64,000 nt of DNA from Plantactinospora mayteni (GTDB taxonomy: Bacteria; Actinomycetota; Actinomycetes; Mycobacteriales; Micromonosporaceae): contig NZ_BONX01000018.1 in assembly GCF_016862935.1 (NCBI RefSeq), forward strand, positions 62,001 through 126,000, written 5' to 3'. The number at the start of each line of letters is the position of its first letter. Position 1 is the first letter of the stretch. The position numbers were made by a program, and so were the translations under genes. The notes beneath the pieces are model-generated. The model was given only the letters and a program-made list of their open reading frames with translations, was not told the DNA's origin and did not search any database. Shown piece by piece: positions 43,893 through 51,471 of the stretch.

Positions 43893-44126
43893 CTACACCA
43901 GCGGTGGGTTCTCCGCCACGAAGGTTCCCTTGCCTTGATGACCTTCGACAAGGCCACGCTCACGAAGAATTCGTAGCGCGTTCTGAGCCGTGGTCACGCT
44001 GATCTTGAACTGATCGGCAAGCTGCGCGTAGGTCGGCAGCTTGTCTCCAGGCGCCAGTTCACCAGCGCGGATCTGCTCCGTGATCGCGTCGATGACACGT
44101 TGGTAGTCAGCAGGTCGGTTGGGCAT
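43893..44126 (-). CDS. Short GntR-family regulator
   Basis: A 77-residue protein consisting almost only of a GntR winged helix (YQRVIDAITEQIRAGELAPG, then LPTYAQLADQFKISVTTAQN and LRERGLVEGHQGKGTFVAE). It lacks the usual effector domain, as do many short actinomycete GntR proteins. ATG 44126 is chosen because MPNRPADYQRV is the typical N-terminus and GAGGAG lies upstream; an in-frame ATG at 44156 would add 10 residues. Palindromes upstream (44157-44169, 44176-44193) may be its own sites. It is divergent from the uncharacterised cluster at 44472-46446. Confidence 0.85.
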   Translation of the reverse strand: MPNRPADYQRVIDAITEQIRAGELAPGDKLPTYAQLADQFKISVTTAQNALRILRERGLVEGHQGKGTFVAENPPLV

Positions 44127-44471
44127 GGGTGGGCACTCCTCGCTCGGCCCATCCATCTCACCATGTGAGTTCCTTACCTACAACATCGTAGGTGGCTACG
44201 TTGCCTAAGATCGCCCCCGGATCTACGCATCCGGCTTCGTCGCGTACAAGGTGTCACCCCGATCCCAATGTTCATTAACTTAGACGTCTAAGACGCTTAA
44301 CGTCTCCTGTGTGGAACTCCTCGCTCGGCGGCCTGGTGTTCCGCTTCCCCCGGGTTGTACGGCCCGGAAACGTGTCGGGGTGGCCACCGGGCCACCGAGC
44401 GGTGACCCGAACCTGACCTGGTGGTTCGGGCTGCCCCGGCACGCCAAACACACCTCGTGGAAGGGGACCAG
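44127..44471. promoter_or_regulatory. 345-bp divergent control region with three palindromes
   Basis: Between GntR (leftward) and the first cluster gene (rightward). CTCAC-CAT-GTGAG is at 44157-44169. ACCTAC-N6-GTAGGT is at 44176-44193. CTTAGACGTCTAAG, a perfect 14-bp palindrome, is at 44279-44292, followed by GACGCTTAACGTC. The last is in an AT-rich patch and could govern the cluster. Confidence 0.5.
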
Positions 44472-44960
44472 GTGACAGTGACGGAAGTGGCCGGCACACC
44501 CGTGACCGACCGGAGTGCCTACCTCGAACTCATCCGAGAGTTGGCCAGGAGTGACGCGGAGGCTTACCGCCAGCGCTGCGCGGAGCTGGACGAGCAGGGC
44601 TGGAGTGAGCTGGGCCTGGTGGTCGGGGCCGGGTTCTTCCTGGCGGCCCGACGGCGGCTGGCGACCTTCTCGGACCAGGCGGCGATCATCCAGTTCGTCG
44701 CCGACACTCGGGTCGCGCTGGTGGGCACGGTCGGCGACCTCGACCCCAAAGTCGCCGAGCGCCTGATCGAAAGCGCGACGACCGGCGACATCAGTGCGGT
44801 CGAGCAGCTCGACCCCAACCTCGTCATCGAGGTGGAGATGCTGCTCCTCTGGGGCCTGCTCCGACCGCTGTCGGATGACGAGCTGTCCCGGTTCCTGTCC
44901 GACGTCGGTTCGCTCTCCCACCAGTGGGCTGCCGACGCACCTACCGGAGGTGTGCGGTGA
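44472..44960 (+). CDS. Uncharacterised protein, paralogue A of the DivIVA-linked cluster
   Basis: A 162-residue soluble, acidic, mostly helical protein of no family known to me. Conserved blocks shared with the gene at 45976-46446 are YLELIREL, AYRQRC, LDE-x-GW, LGLV-x-GA, DPKVAERLIE-like, VEMLLLWGLLRPL and DDELSRFL. By eye, 84 of about 141 ungapped positions are identical between the two. The GTG start at 44472 is preceded by AAGGGGA; GTG 44478 is an alternative. Its stop overlaps the next start (GTGA). Confidence 0.75.
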   Translation: MTVTEVAGTPVTDRSAYLELIRELARSDAEAYRQRCAELDEQGWSELGLVVGAGFFLAARRRLATFSDQAAIIQFVADTRVALVGTVGDLDPKVAERLIESATTGDISAVEQLDPNLVIEVEMLLLWGLLRPLSDDELSRFLSDVGSLSHQWAADAPTGGVR

Positions 44961-45520
44961 CGGTCCCGGAACCGAGGACGGACGGCGCGACCCCGGAGAA
45001 CGTACCGACGGACACCCCGGAGGCGAGTGCGGCGTGGGCGGCGGAGCAGGTCGCGGGCGAGTTGCGGGACGCGTACCTGACCGTCTCGGCGGCTGCCGCG
45101 CTGCTGGAGCGGACCGGCGCCGGCTCGGCGCATCCGGAGCTGCGCCAGGCCCGCCGCTGCACCGAGGACGCACTCGACCTCGCCAGCCACGCGGAACAGT
45201 TGGTCGGCGGCGGCATCCGGCGCGTGCACGAACGCTTCGGTCGGGATGACGTGACCAGCATCGGGCAGGTCGCCGGGATGCTGACCGTGTCGCAGACCCA
45301 GTTCGCCGAGGCGGCCGAACGGATCGCCGGGCTGCCCGACCGGCTGCGCGGCGCCGGCCAGCGGCTCCGGGACGCGGGTGACCCCGACTATTCCACCGAC
45401 ACCGTGACCGAGCAGTGGGCGCAGGCCGCCGACCAGCTCGGCCTGATGACGGCCAGCCTGACCGAGGCGGCCGGCGCGCTGGCGTCGTACACCGATCGGC
45501 TGACCGGCGCGACCAGCTAG
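44957..45520 (+). CDS. Uncharacterised helical protein of the DivIVA-linked cluster
   Basis: A 187-residue protein, probably all alpha-helical. The N-terminal 30 residues are Pro/Thr/Glu-rich. Long Ala/Leu/Glu helices follow (AAWAAEQVAGELRDAYLTVS, CTEDALDLASHAEQLVGGGI, QFAEAAERIAGLPDRLRGAG) and end with MTASLTEAAGALASYTDRL. No family is recognised; the spacing suggests a helical bundle or coiled-coil partner. The GTG start overlaps the preceding stop and has GGAGG 6 nt upstream, so it is translationally coupled to paralogue A. Confidence 0.72.
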   Translation: MTVPEPRTDGATPENVPTDTPEASAAWAAEQVAGELRDAYLTVSAAAALLERTGAGSAHPELRQARRCTEDALDLASHAEQLVGGGIRRVHERFGRDDVTSIGQVAGMLTVSQTQFAEAAERIAGLPDRLRGAGQRLRDAGDPDYSTDTVTEQWAQAADQLGLMTASLTEAAGALASYTDRLTGATS

Positions 45521-45671
45521 AGCCTCTTCCGGACGCTGCGGGGCGCGGCGGCCGGAAGCGGGAAAGGGCCCGGGGCGGGTGCCGGGCTCCGGCCGCCGGC
45601 TGTCCGGGCAGCCGACGGCCGACCCCGCCCGCCTCGGTGCCGCCCCTCGCTACCCCTGACGGAGGACCGAC

Positions 45672-45716
45672 GTGCAACACACCCATCTGCTGGCAGCGGC
45701 CCGAGTGCCGCGATGA
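45672..45716 (+). CDS. 14-codon upstream ORF coupled to the DivIVA-domain gene
   Basis: GTG 45672 is preceded by a near-perfect ribosome-binding site (GGAGGA) and opens the peptide MQHTHLLAAARVPR, whose TGA overlaps the next ATG (ATGA). This arrangement suggests a leader peptide controlling or coupling translation of the DivIVA-domain gene. It is too short for homology. Confidence 0.4.
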   Translation: MQHTHLLAAARVPR

Positions 45717-45979
45717 TCTATCGAGCCGGGCAGCGCATCCAGCCGTCCCAGGTCCGCGCGGCCACGTTTCGTTCGCGGCGGCGCGGCCTCGACCCCGAAG
45801 AGGTGTACGCCTACCTCGGCCGCCTCGCCGACGAACTGGAGAACCTGCGGCGGGCGGAGAGCATGGCCCGTACCGAGGCGGAACGGATCCGGCAGGGGCT
45901 GCGGCAGTGGCAGACCCGGCACGCCCGCTGCTGGTTCGTCCACTCGTCCCGGCCGACGCCCAACCGAGGGCCGTGGTGA
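45713..45979 (+). CDS. Minimal DivIVA-domain protein
   Basis: An 88-residue protein carrying only the DivIVA/Wag31-type N-terminal membrane-binding domain and a short coiled coil. The core is IQPSQVRAATFRSRRRGLDP, then EEVYAYLGRLADELENLRRA and ESMARTEAERIRQGLRQW. Full-length DivIVA proteins are much longer, so this could be an adaptor that recruits partners to curved membrane or poles. It is coupled to the upstream ORF (ATGA) and to paralogue D (GTGA). Confidence 0.82.
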   Translation: MIYRAGQRIQPSQVRAATFRSRRRGLDPEEVYAYLGRLADELENLRRAESMARTEAERIRQGLRQWQTRHARCWFVHSSRPTPNRGPW

Positions 45980-46446
45980 GCGGGAGCGACCTCGACACGG
46001 CCGACCGAAGTGGCTGCTGGAGCGGCTACCTCGAACTGATCCGGGAACTGGTCCGGGGCGATCCGGCGGCGTACCGCCAGCGGTGTACCCAACTGGACGA
46101 GACCGGTTGGGCGGACCTGGGGCTGGTGATCGGCGCCGCCTACTTTCTCGCGGTCCGGCTGCGTGGGGGGAGGTTTCCGGACCAGGTGGAGATCATCTGG
46201 TACGTCGCGGGCGCTCGGGCCGAGCTGGTGGGTACCGGCTTCGACGTCGACCCGAGAGTTGCCGAACGGCTCATCGGGGCCGCCACGATCAGCAACCCCG
46301 ACGACCTGGGCGACATCGACCCCAAGCTTGTCGTCGAGTCCGAGATGCTGCTGCTCTGGAGGCTGCTCCGCCCGCTGCCGGACGACGAGATGTCGCGGTT
46401 CCTGGCCGAGGTCGACCTGCTCGCGACCCGGTGGGCGGCGGAGTAG
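45976..46446 (+). CDS. Uncharacterised protein, paralogue D of the DivIVA-linked cluster
   Basis: A 156-residue paralogue of the protein at 44472-44960. It shows YLELIRELVRGDPAAYRQRC, LDETGWADLGLVIGAAYFLA, DPRVAERLIG, VESEMLLLWRLLRPLPDDEM and SRFLAEV. Alignment with paralogue A is ungapped from the first YLELIREL to the end. The most variable part is the 13-residue segment after AERLI. The GTG start at 45976 overlaps the DivIVA-gene stop; GTG 45973 is also in frame. The function is unknown. Confidence 0.75.
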   Translation: MSGSDLDTADRSGCWSGYLELIRELVRGDPAAYRQRCTQLDETGWADLGLVIGAAYFLAVRLRGGRFPDQVEIIWYVAGARAELVGTGFDVDPRVAERLIGAATISNPDDLGDIDPKLVVESEMLLLWRLLRPLPDDEMSRFLAEVDLLATRWAAE

Positions 46447-46631
46447 CGACCGTGCCCCCGACACCTCTGGTAAGCGCGGCCGGTGACGGTAACCGGCGGG
46501 ACGGAAAATTCCGGGACCGGAACTACACTGCTCGATGACTCGGGCCGGGAGGGCTCTGCCGTATCCATCAGGTCGACCGTTCCGCCCCGACGGTCACGGA
46601 ATACCCGATGAACGAGAGGTCGTCGAGGCTG

Positions 46632-47927
46632 ATGCGTACGCCTGAGCCGGAACCCCCGACCCCGATCCGTCCGGGAGAGGCCGCCCCGCCCGACGTACCG
46701 TTGGCGGGTTTCCTCCCGCACCAGGTCGTCCCGGCCGAGGCGTCCGCACTGGCGCCGGTGGAGCCTCCCCCGGCCGCCGGTCCGTCGCAGCAGTGGATTC
46801 CCCGGCAGTTGCCCGTTCCAGACGTCGAGGCGCTGCGCCAGGCCAGCCGCGCGGTGGCTGGCGGTGCCGCGCAGACCGCCGCCTCGCTGGCGACGGGAGC
46901 GGCACAGACGGCCGCCTCGGTGGCCACCGGCGCCGCGCAGACGGCCGCGACGGTGGCGACCGGAGCGGCCCGGACGGCGCGGACCGCCGCCTATCGGGGT
47001 ACCCGGCCGATCGTGAACTTCGGCGCCGGGATCGGCTACTTCTTCCGGGGCGCCGGGCGGTTCCTCGGCAGCCCGGCGCTCTGGCTCTATGCGTTCGCCC
47101 CGCTCGTGCTGCTGGCGCTGGTGTTGTTCGGCATCGCGCACACCGTCGAGGCCGGCGCCGCCGCCGTGATCGGTTGGCTCACCTCGTTCGCCGAGAGCTG
47201 GCCGGAGTGGATCCACAGTACGCTCGGCGGGATCCTGCTCTGGGGCGTACGGATCGGTGTGCACTTCGCCCTCGGCTATCTCGTACTGCCGCTGAGCATC
47301 GTGCTCGGCGCGCCCTGCTACGTGCTGCTCGCCCGCCGGATGGAGCGTCGGCTCGGTACGGTCGAGCCGGTCGCCGACGCCACCGGCCGGGCACCCTCGT
47401 TGTGGCGGGCGTGCGGGGTCGCCATCCGGCAGGCCGTCCTGGTCACCCTGGTGGTCCAGTTGGGCTGGCTGCTGCTGGTGCCGCTGCTGCTCGTGCCGGG
47501 GCTCAACGTCTTCGTGGCGATCGGCGCGGTCGCCGTCTTCAACGGGTTCCTGGTCGGACTGCTGATGCTGGCGATCCCGCTGCACCACCACGGGACGTCG
47601 ACGTTCCGAGGGCAGCTCCGGGCGGTCTGGCGGCACCGGGCCAGCGTGATCGGGTTCGGTGCCACCAGCGGGCTGCTGCTCGGGGCGCCGTTCACCTCGC
47701 TGCGCGCCCTCGTCGCGCCGATGGTCTTCACCGGTGCGGTACTGCTGCACCGCCGGATGCGCCGGGTCGACGCGACGACACCCGGACCGGCCACCCCGGC
47801 GCCGCTACCGTCACCGGGGCCGCTACCGGGGCCGCTACCGGTGCCGCTACCAGGACCGGGACCGGGGCCGCTATCAGGGCCGCTACCGGGACCAGGAGCA
47901 GGAGCACAGGCGCTACCGCCCGGCTGA
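46632..47927 (+). CDS. EI24/CysZ-like multi-pass membrane protein
   Basis: A 431-residue protein. Residues 1-65 are Pro-rich. Next come four 11-residue repeats (GAAQTAASLAT, GAAQTAASVAT, GAAQTAATVAT, GAARTARTAAY). The EI24 domain then has five or so helices (NFGAGIGYFFRGAGRFLGSP, LWLYAFAPLVLLALVLFGIA, LVLPLSIVLGAPCYVLLARR, VVQLGWLLLVPLLLVPGLNV). The C-terminus is a Pro/Gly/Leu repeat (PGPLPGPLPVPLPGPGPGPL). EI24/CysZ proteins include a sulfate permease, but the family is broad. ATG 46632 is chosen for its GAGG spacing; ATG 46608 is in frame. Confidence 0.82.
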   Translation: MRTPEPEPPTPIRPGEAAPPDVPLAGFLPHQVVPAEASALAPVEPPPAAGPSQQWIPRQLPVPDVEALRQASRAVAGGAAQTAASLATGAAQTAASVATGAAQTAATVATGAARTARTAAYRGTRPIVNFGAGIGYFFRGAGRFLGSPALWLYAFAPLVLLALVLFGIAHTVEAGAAAVIGWLTSFAESWPEWIHSTLGGILLWGVRIGVHFALGYLVLPLSIVLGAPCYVLLARRMERRLGTVEPVADATGRAPSLWRACGVAIRQAVLVTLVVQLGWLLLVPLLLVPGLNVFVAIGAVAVFNGFLVGLLMLAIPLHHHGTSTFRGQLRAVWRHRASVIGFGATSGLLLGAPFTSLRALVAPMVFTGAVLLHRRMRRVDATTPGPATPAPLPSPGPLPGPLPVPLPGPGPGPLSGPLPGPGAGAQALPPG

Positions 47928-48084
47928 GCCTCTTCCGGCAGAAGGCGGGTGGCGGCCCCGCTCCGAAGGGGACGTTTGCCCGGTGCCCGGATTCTGTCGG
48001 TCCCCGGGACTACCGTCTGGTCCGTCGCTGCCGCTGGTGTTGCTACCGCCGGCTGTCACCCCCACCCCGGAGGCCCAGACCCTT

Positions 48085-49506
48085 ATGTCCCAGGAGACGA
48101 CCTACCTCGAACTGTCCGAAGTGGACGGCAGCTCGCACAAGTTCTACGAGGTGACCGTCGACGGCCCGGAGTTGACCGTCCGCTACGGCCGGATCGGTGA
48201 CGCGGGCCAGGTCAAACGGAACGTCTTCGCCAACGCCGATCGCGCCCAGAAGGAGGCGTCCAAGAAGATCGGCGAGAAGGTGCGCAAGGGCTACGCTCCG
48301 GCCGTCCGCGGGGTGCGACAGAAGCGCTCGGTCTCCCGACGGCAGATCGTCAGCACCCGCTCCACCGCCCGCCGGGCACCGGTGCTCTGGCGCTACGACT
48401 CGGGCGCTCCGGCGTTCGGCATCTTCGTCGACCGGCAGGGCTGCCTGGTCGGCAACGAGCACGGCGTGATCACCACGCTCGACCACAACGCCGAGGTGGT
48501 CCAGCAGTACAGGCTGCCGGACGGGGTCAAATGCATCGTCGCCGACGACGACTGGCGCTACGCCGGCTGCGACGACGGCAACGTCTACGACATCTCCGGC
48601 AAGGTGCCCCGGCTGGCCTACCGGATCGCGCCGGACATCGACATCTACTGGCTCGACATCCACGACGGTGTGCTCGGTGTCTCCGACTCCGGCGGCGGAA
48701 TCGCCGCGATCGACCACGAGGACGAGTTCATCTGGCGGCGACAGGGCCACGGCTCGGCCGGCTGGATGGTGCGCTGCGACGCGGACACCATCTATCACGG
48801 CGCCTCGAAGGGGGTGACCGGCTACGACTGGCGTACCGGGCAGCAGCGTTGGCACCGGCCGACCAGTGCGGTGCTGTTCGGCTGGCAGGAGCCGGGCGAG
48901 GTCTACGCCGGTACGGTGGCCAACCAGGTGACCCGGCTGAGCAAGCAGGGCCAGTCGGAGCGGATCTACCGGTGCGACGCCCCGATCTACTCCTGCGCCA
49001 CCGCGCCCGGCGGCGAGTACGTCTTCGCCGGGGACAGCTCCTCCTCGATCTACTGCTTCGACGCCGCCGGCAACCGGCTGTGGAAGCTCGGCACCGGCTG
49101 CGGCTCGGCCTACTCCATGCAATACCACGAGCAGCGGCTCTACATCGTCACCACCACCGGCGCGCTCTCCTGCATCGACGCCAGCGAACCGGCGATCCGC
49201 GCGGCCGAACAGGGCAGTGTGCCGGTGGTGGTGGACGTGAAGGCGCCACCCCGGCTGCCGGCGGTGCTGCCATCCACCACGGTCGAGATCACCCACGACG
49301 CGGGCGACGGCGTGCTGGTGGAGTGCGTCGACGAGGGCGGCCGGCTGCGGATCCGGGTGCTCTCCGACGGATTCCGGCGGGACTGGCTGGTGCAGTTCCC
49401 CAAGGGCATCCGCGAGCCGATGGCCCGCTACCTGGTCAGCGAGGTACGCGAGGCGGGGCGGGGCGGCTTCTACCGGGCGTACGGCGACATCCGCCGGCTC
49501 GTCTGA
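48085..49506 (+). CDS. WGR-domain protein with PQQ-like beta-propeller
   Basis: A 473-residue protein without a signal peptide. The N-terminal WGR-like domain (about 1-85) shows HKFYEVTVDGPELTVRYGRI with GRIGDAGQ, where the family WGR reads YGR. A basic linker (KRSVSRRQIVSTRSTARRAP) leads to a propeller of PQQ-like repeats (GCLVGNEHGVITTLDHNAEV, YAGCDDGNVYDISGKVPRLA, YVFAGDSSSSIYCFDAAGNR, LYIVTTTGALSCIDAS). WGR domains bind nucleic acid in some proteins, including PARPs; here the role is unknown. Cytoplasmic location is inferred. GGAGG is 10 nt or more upstream. Confidence 0.82.
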   Translation: MSQETTYLELSEVDGSSHKFYEVTVDGPELTVRYGRIGDAGQVKRNVFANADRAQKEASKKIGEKVRKGYAPAVRGVRQKRSVSRRQIVSTRSTARRAPVLWRYDSGAPAFGIFVDRQGCLVGNEHGVITTLDHNAEVVQQYRLPDGVKCIVADDDWRYAGCDDGNVYDISGKVPRLAYRIAPDIDIYWLDIHDGVLGVSDSGGGIAAIDHEDEFIWRRQGHGSAGWMVRCDADTIYHGASKGVTGYDWRTGQQRWHRPTSAVLFGWQEPGEVYAGTVANQVTRLSKQGQSERIYRCDAPIYSCATAPGGEYVFAGDSSSSIYCFDAAGNRLWKLGTGCGSAYSMQYHEQRLYIVTTTGALSCIDASEPAIRAAEQGSVPVVVDVKAPPRLPAVLPSTTVEITHDAGDGVLVECVDEGGRLRIRVLSDGFRRDWLVQFPKGIREPMARYLVSEVREAGRGGFYRAYGDIRRLV

Positions 49507-49637
49507 GGCGTTGCCCGCCGTGACCCGGGCCGCCCCGCTAGCGAAGCCCGTTGATGCCAGTGCTGTTGTCCAAGATTTACGAGCTTGATATCGTCACCAT
49601 CCGATAACTCAGGGTTGTCGCATCGTCGGGGGATGTC

Positions 49638-51371
49638 ATGCCTTCTGGTCGTGTCCGTCTGCTGTCCGTCACCGGCGGTTGGCGCCTACCGGTACTGCCG
49701 GCCGTGGCCGGTGCGCTGATCGCCGCCATGGTCGTGGCTCCGACCGGTCCTGCCGCTGCATCACCGGCGCACGACCAGCTCAGGCAGTGGGCCCGCGCGG
49801 CCTCGGGTCCCGCCTCGGACACCGTCGACGTCACTCCGCCGCCGATGCCCGGCGCCGTGACCTCGACCGACTACCCGGATGGCGGCGCACCGCACGGGGC
49901 GGTCGGCTGGCCGGGAGTCTTCGAGATCGCGCCACCCGAGGTGGATCCGGGCGACGTCGAGGAGTACGCCTGGACCTTCGATTCGGGGATCACCCCGGCC
50001 ACCGCTGCCAGGATTCCGGCCCGGCCGGCGGATCGTGGGGCAACGTTGACGGTCAGCCCACCCCGCGACGGAATCAACACCCTGCGTGTGTGGTCGAGGA
50101 ACGACTCCGGCCGGTACTCGACCACGGCACGGACCTATACCTTCAGCGTACGGGCGCCGTGGGGGCCCGCCGGGCGGTGGACCTTCGAGGAGGCCGGCGG
50201 CGACGCCGTTGACGTGAGCGGGCACGGCAACACGGCCGCCCTCGACGGCTCGGCGGCCCGGGTGCCGGGGCGCTCGGGAGTCGGCACGGCGCTGGCCCTT
50301 GACGGGAGCGCGGCCGGCACGGTGACCGGGCCGGTGACGCTCACCCGCCCGAGTGAGAGCGCGGCGGTGCCGGTCCGGACGGATGCGAGCTTCACGGTCG
50401 CCGCCTGGGCCAGGATCGGTGCGCCGCCCGGCCCGGCCGAGCAGGTCGTGTTGGCCGGGAACGGTACACGTACCTTCTCGTATTCGTTGAGCTACGCGGG
50501 CGGCGTCGACCGGTGGCGGTTCTCGATGACCGGCGCGGACGCGGACGACCCGGCGGTGTCTTCGGTGCCGTCCGACGCGGTCGCGGTGGTCGGGAAGTGG
50601 ACGCATCTGGCCGGGGTCTACGACGCGTCGACCCGGACGCTGACCCTCTACGTCGACGGGGTGCCGCAGAACACGACCACCACGTTGACCACCGGCTTTG
50701 ACGCCGCGACCGACACGACGATCGGCAAGCGTCGGTGGAACGGTGCCGACGACGGGTTCTTCACTGGTGCTGTTGACGACGTACGGATCTACGACTACCT
50801 CGAAACCCCGGCCACGCTCGCCCAGCTCGCGGTGCCGCTGCAACCGGCGATCACCTTCCCCAACGGGACGGTCGTCGACGTCGGCGGCCAGCTCACCGTC
50901 GTGTTCGACGCCGGTGGCGACACCAACGTGGTGAAGTTCCGTTACAGCGTCGACAGCACCGGGTTGGGCGCCGAGGTGGCGGCAACGGAGCCGGGCGGCA
51001 CGGCCACGGTGACCGTCGGCGTCGGCAGCCACATCGGCGACTGGTCGTTGTACGCGGTCGCGGTCGACGGCGGCAACCGGGCCAGCGGCTTGGCGCGGGG
51101 GCAGTTTACCGTGGTCGGGCAGCCGTACCTCACCGGTGCCGTGATCGATGTCGAGACGTTCACGCCGGTCGTGGGCGCCACGGTGCGGTTGGAGCCGGGC
51201 GGCTTCGAGTCGGTCAGCAGTGCCGACGGAACCTACTCGTTCACCGGTATCCCCGCCGGCACCTACACCGTGTCGACCAGCCATGAGGGGCTCTGCGGCA
51301 GCGTAACGATCGACGTCTCCCCAGCAGGGGTGTACTTCGATCTCTATCTGCTGCCGTGTGCCGCGACCTGA
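49638..51371 (+). CDS. Secreted LamG-domain protein with C-terminal carboxypeptidase-regulatory-like domain
   Basis: A 577-residue exported protein. The signal peptide is about residues 1-42 (VAGALIAAMVVAPTGPAAA). An N-terminal beta-rich region (about 60-175) is followed by a LamG/concanavalin-like domain (about 180-395: AGRWTFEEAGGDAVDVSGHG, SFTVAAWARIGAPPG, THLAGVYDASTRTLTLYVDG, FTGAVDDVRIYDYLETPA). An Ig-like segment comes next, then a CarboxypepD_reg-like domain (LTGAVIDVETFTPVVGATVR, SADGTYSFTGIPAGTYTVST). It ends without an anchor. It may be a carbohydrate-binding or adhesive secreted protein. The AT-rich 120 bp upstream suggests its own promoter. Confidence 0.82.
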   Translation: MPSGRVRLLSVTGGWRLPVLPAVAGALIAAMVVAPTGPAAASPAHDQLRQWARAASGPASDTVDVTPPPMPGAVTSTDYPDGGAPHGAVGWPGVFEIAPPEVDPGDVEEYAWTFDSGITPATAARIPARPADRGATLTVSPPRDGINTLRVWSRNDSGRYSTTARTYTFSVRAPWGPAGRWTFEEAGGDAVDVSGHGNTAALDGSAARVPGRSGVGTALALDGSAAGTVTGPVTLTRPSESAAVPVRTDASFTVAAWARIGAPPGPAEQVVLAGNGTRTFSYSLSYAGGVDRWRFSMTGADADDPAVSSVPSDAVAVVGKWTHLAGVYDASTRTLTLYVDGVPQNTTTTLTTGFDAATDTTIGKRRWNGADDGFFTGAVDDVRIYDYLETPATLAQLAVPLQPAITFPNGTVVDVGGQLTVVFDAGGDTNVVKFRYSVDSTGLGAEVAATEPGGTATVTVGVGSHIGDWSLYAVAVDGGNRASGLARGQFTVVGQPYLTGAVIDVETFTPVVGATVRLEPGGFESVSSADGTYSFTGIPAGTYTVSTSHEGLCGSVTIDVSPAGVYFDLYLLPCAAT

Positions 51372-51471
51372 CGTTGCTGGAGGCTTGGCTGCTGCGTTCC
51401 TCGGCGGGACCCCTCGGCAGGGTGCAAGGCGACGAACCCGCCGTGGCGCCCTCTCCGGTGGGTACGCCCTC

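Noticed and set aside
45598-45660. Structured RNA or riboswitch before the DivIVA-domain gene
   Set aside because: Only very GC-rich short inverted repeats are present; no known riboswitch core could be recognised.
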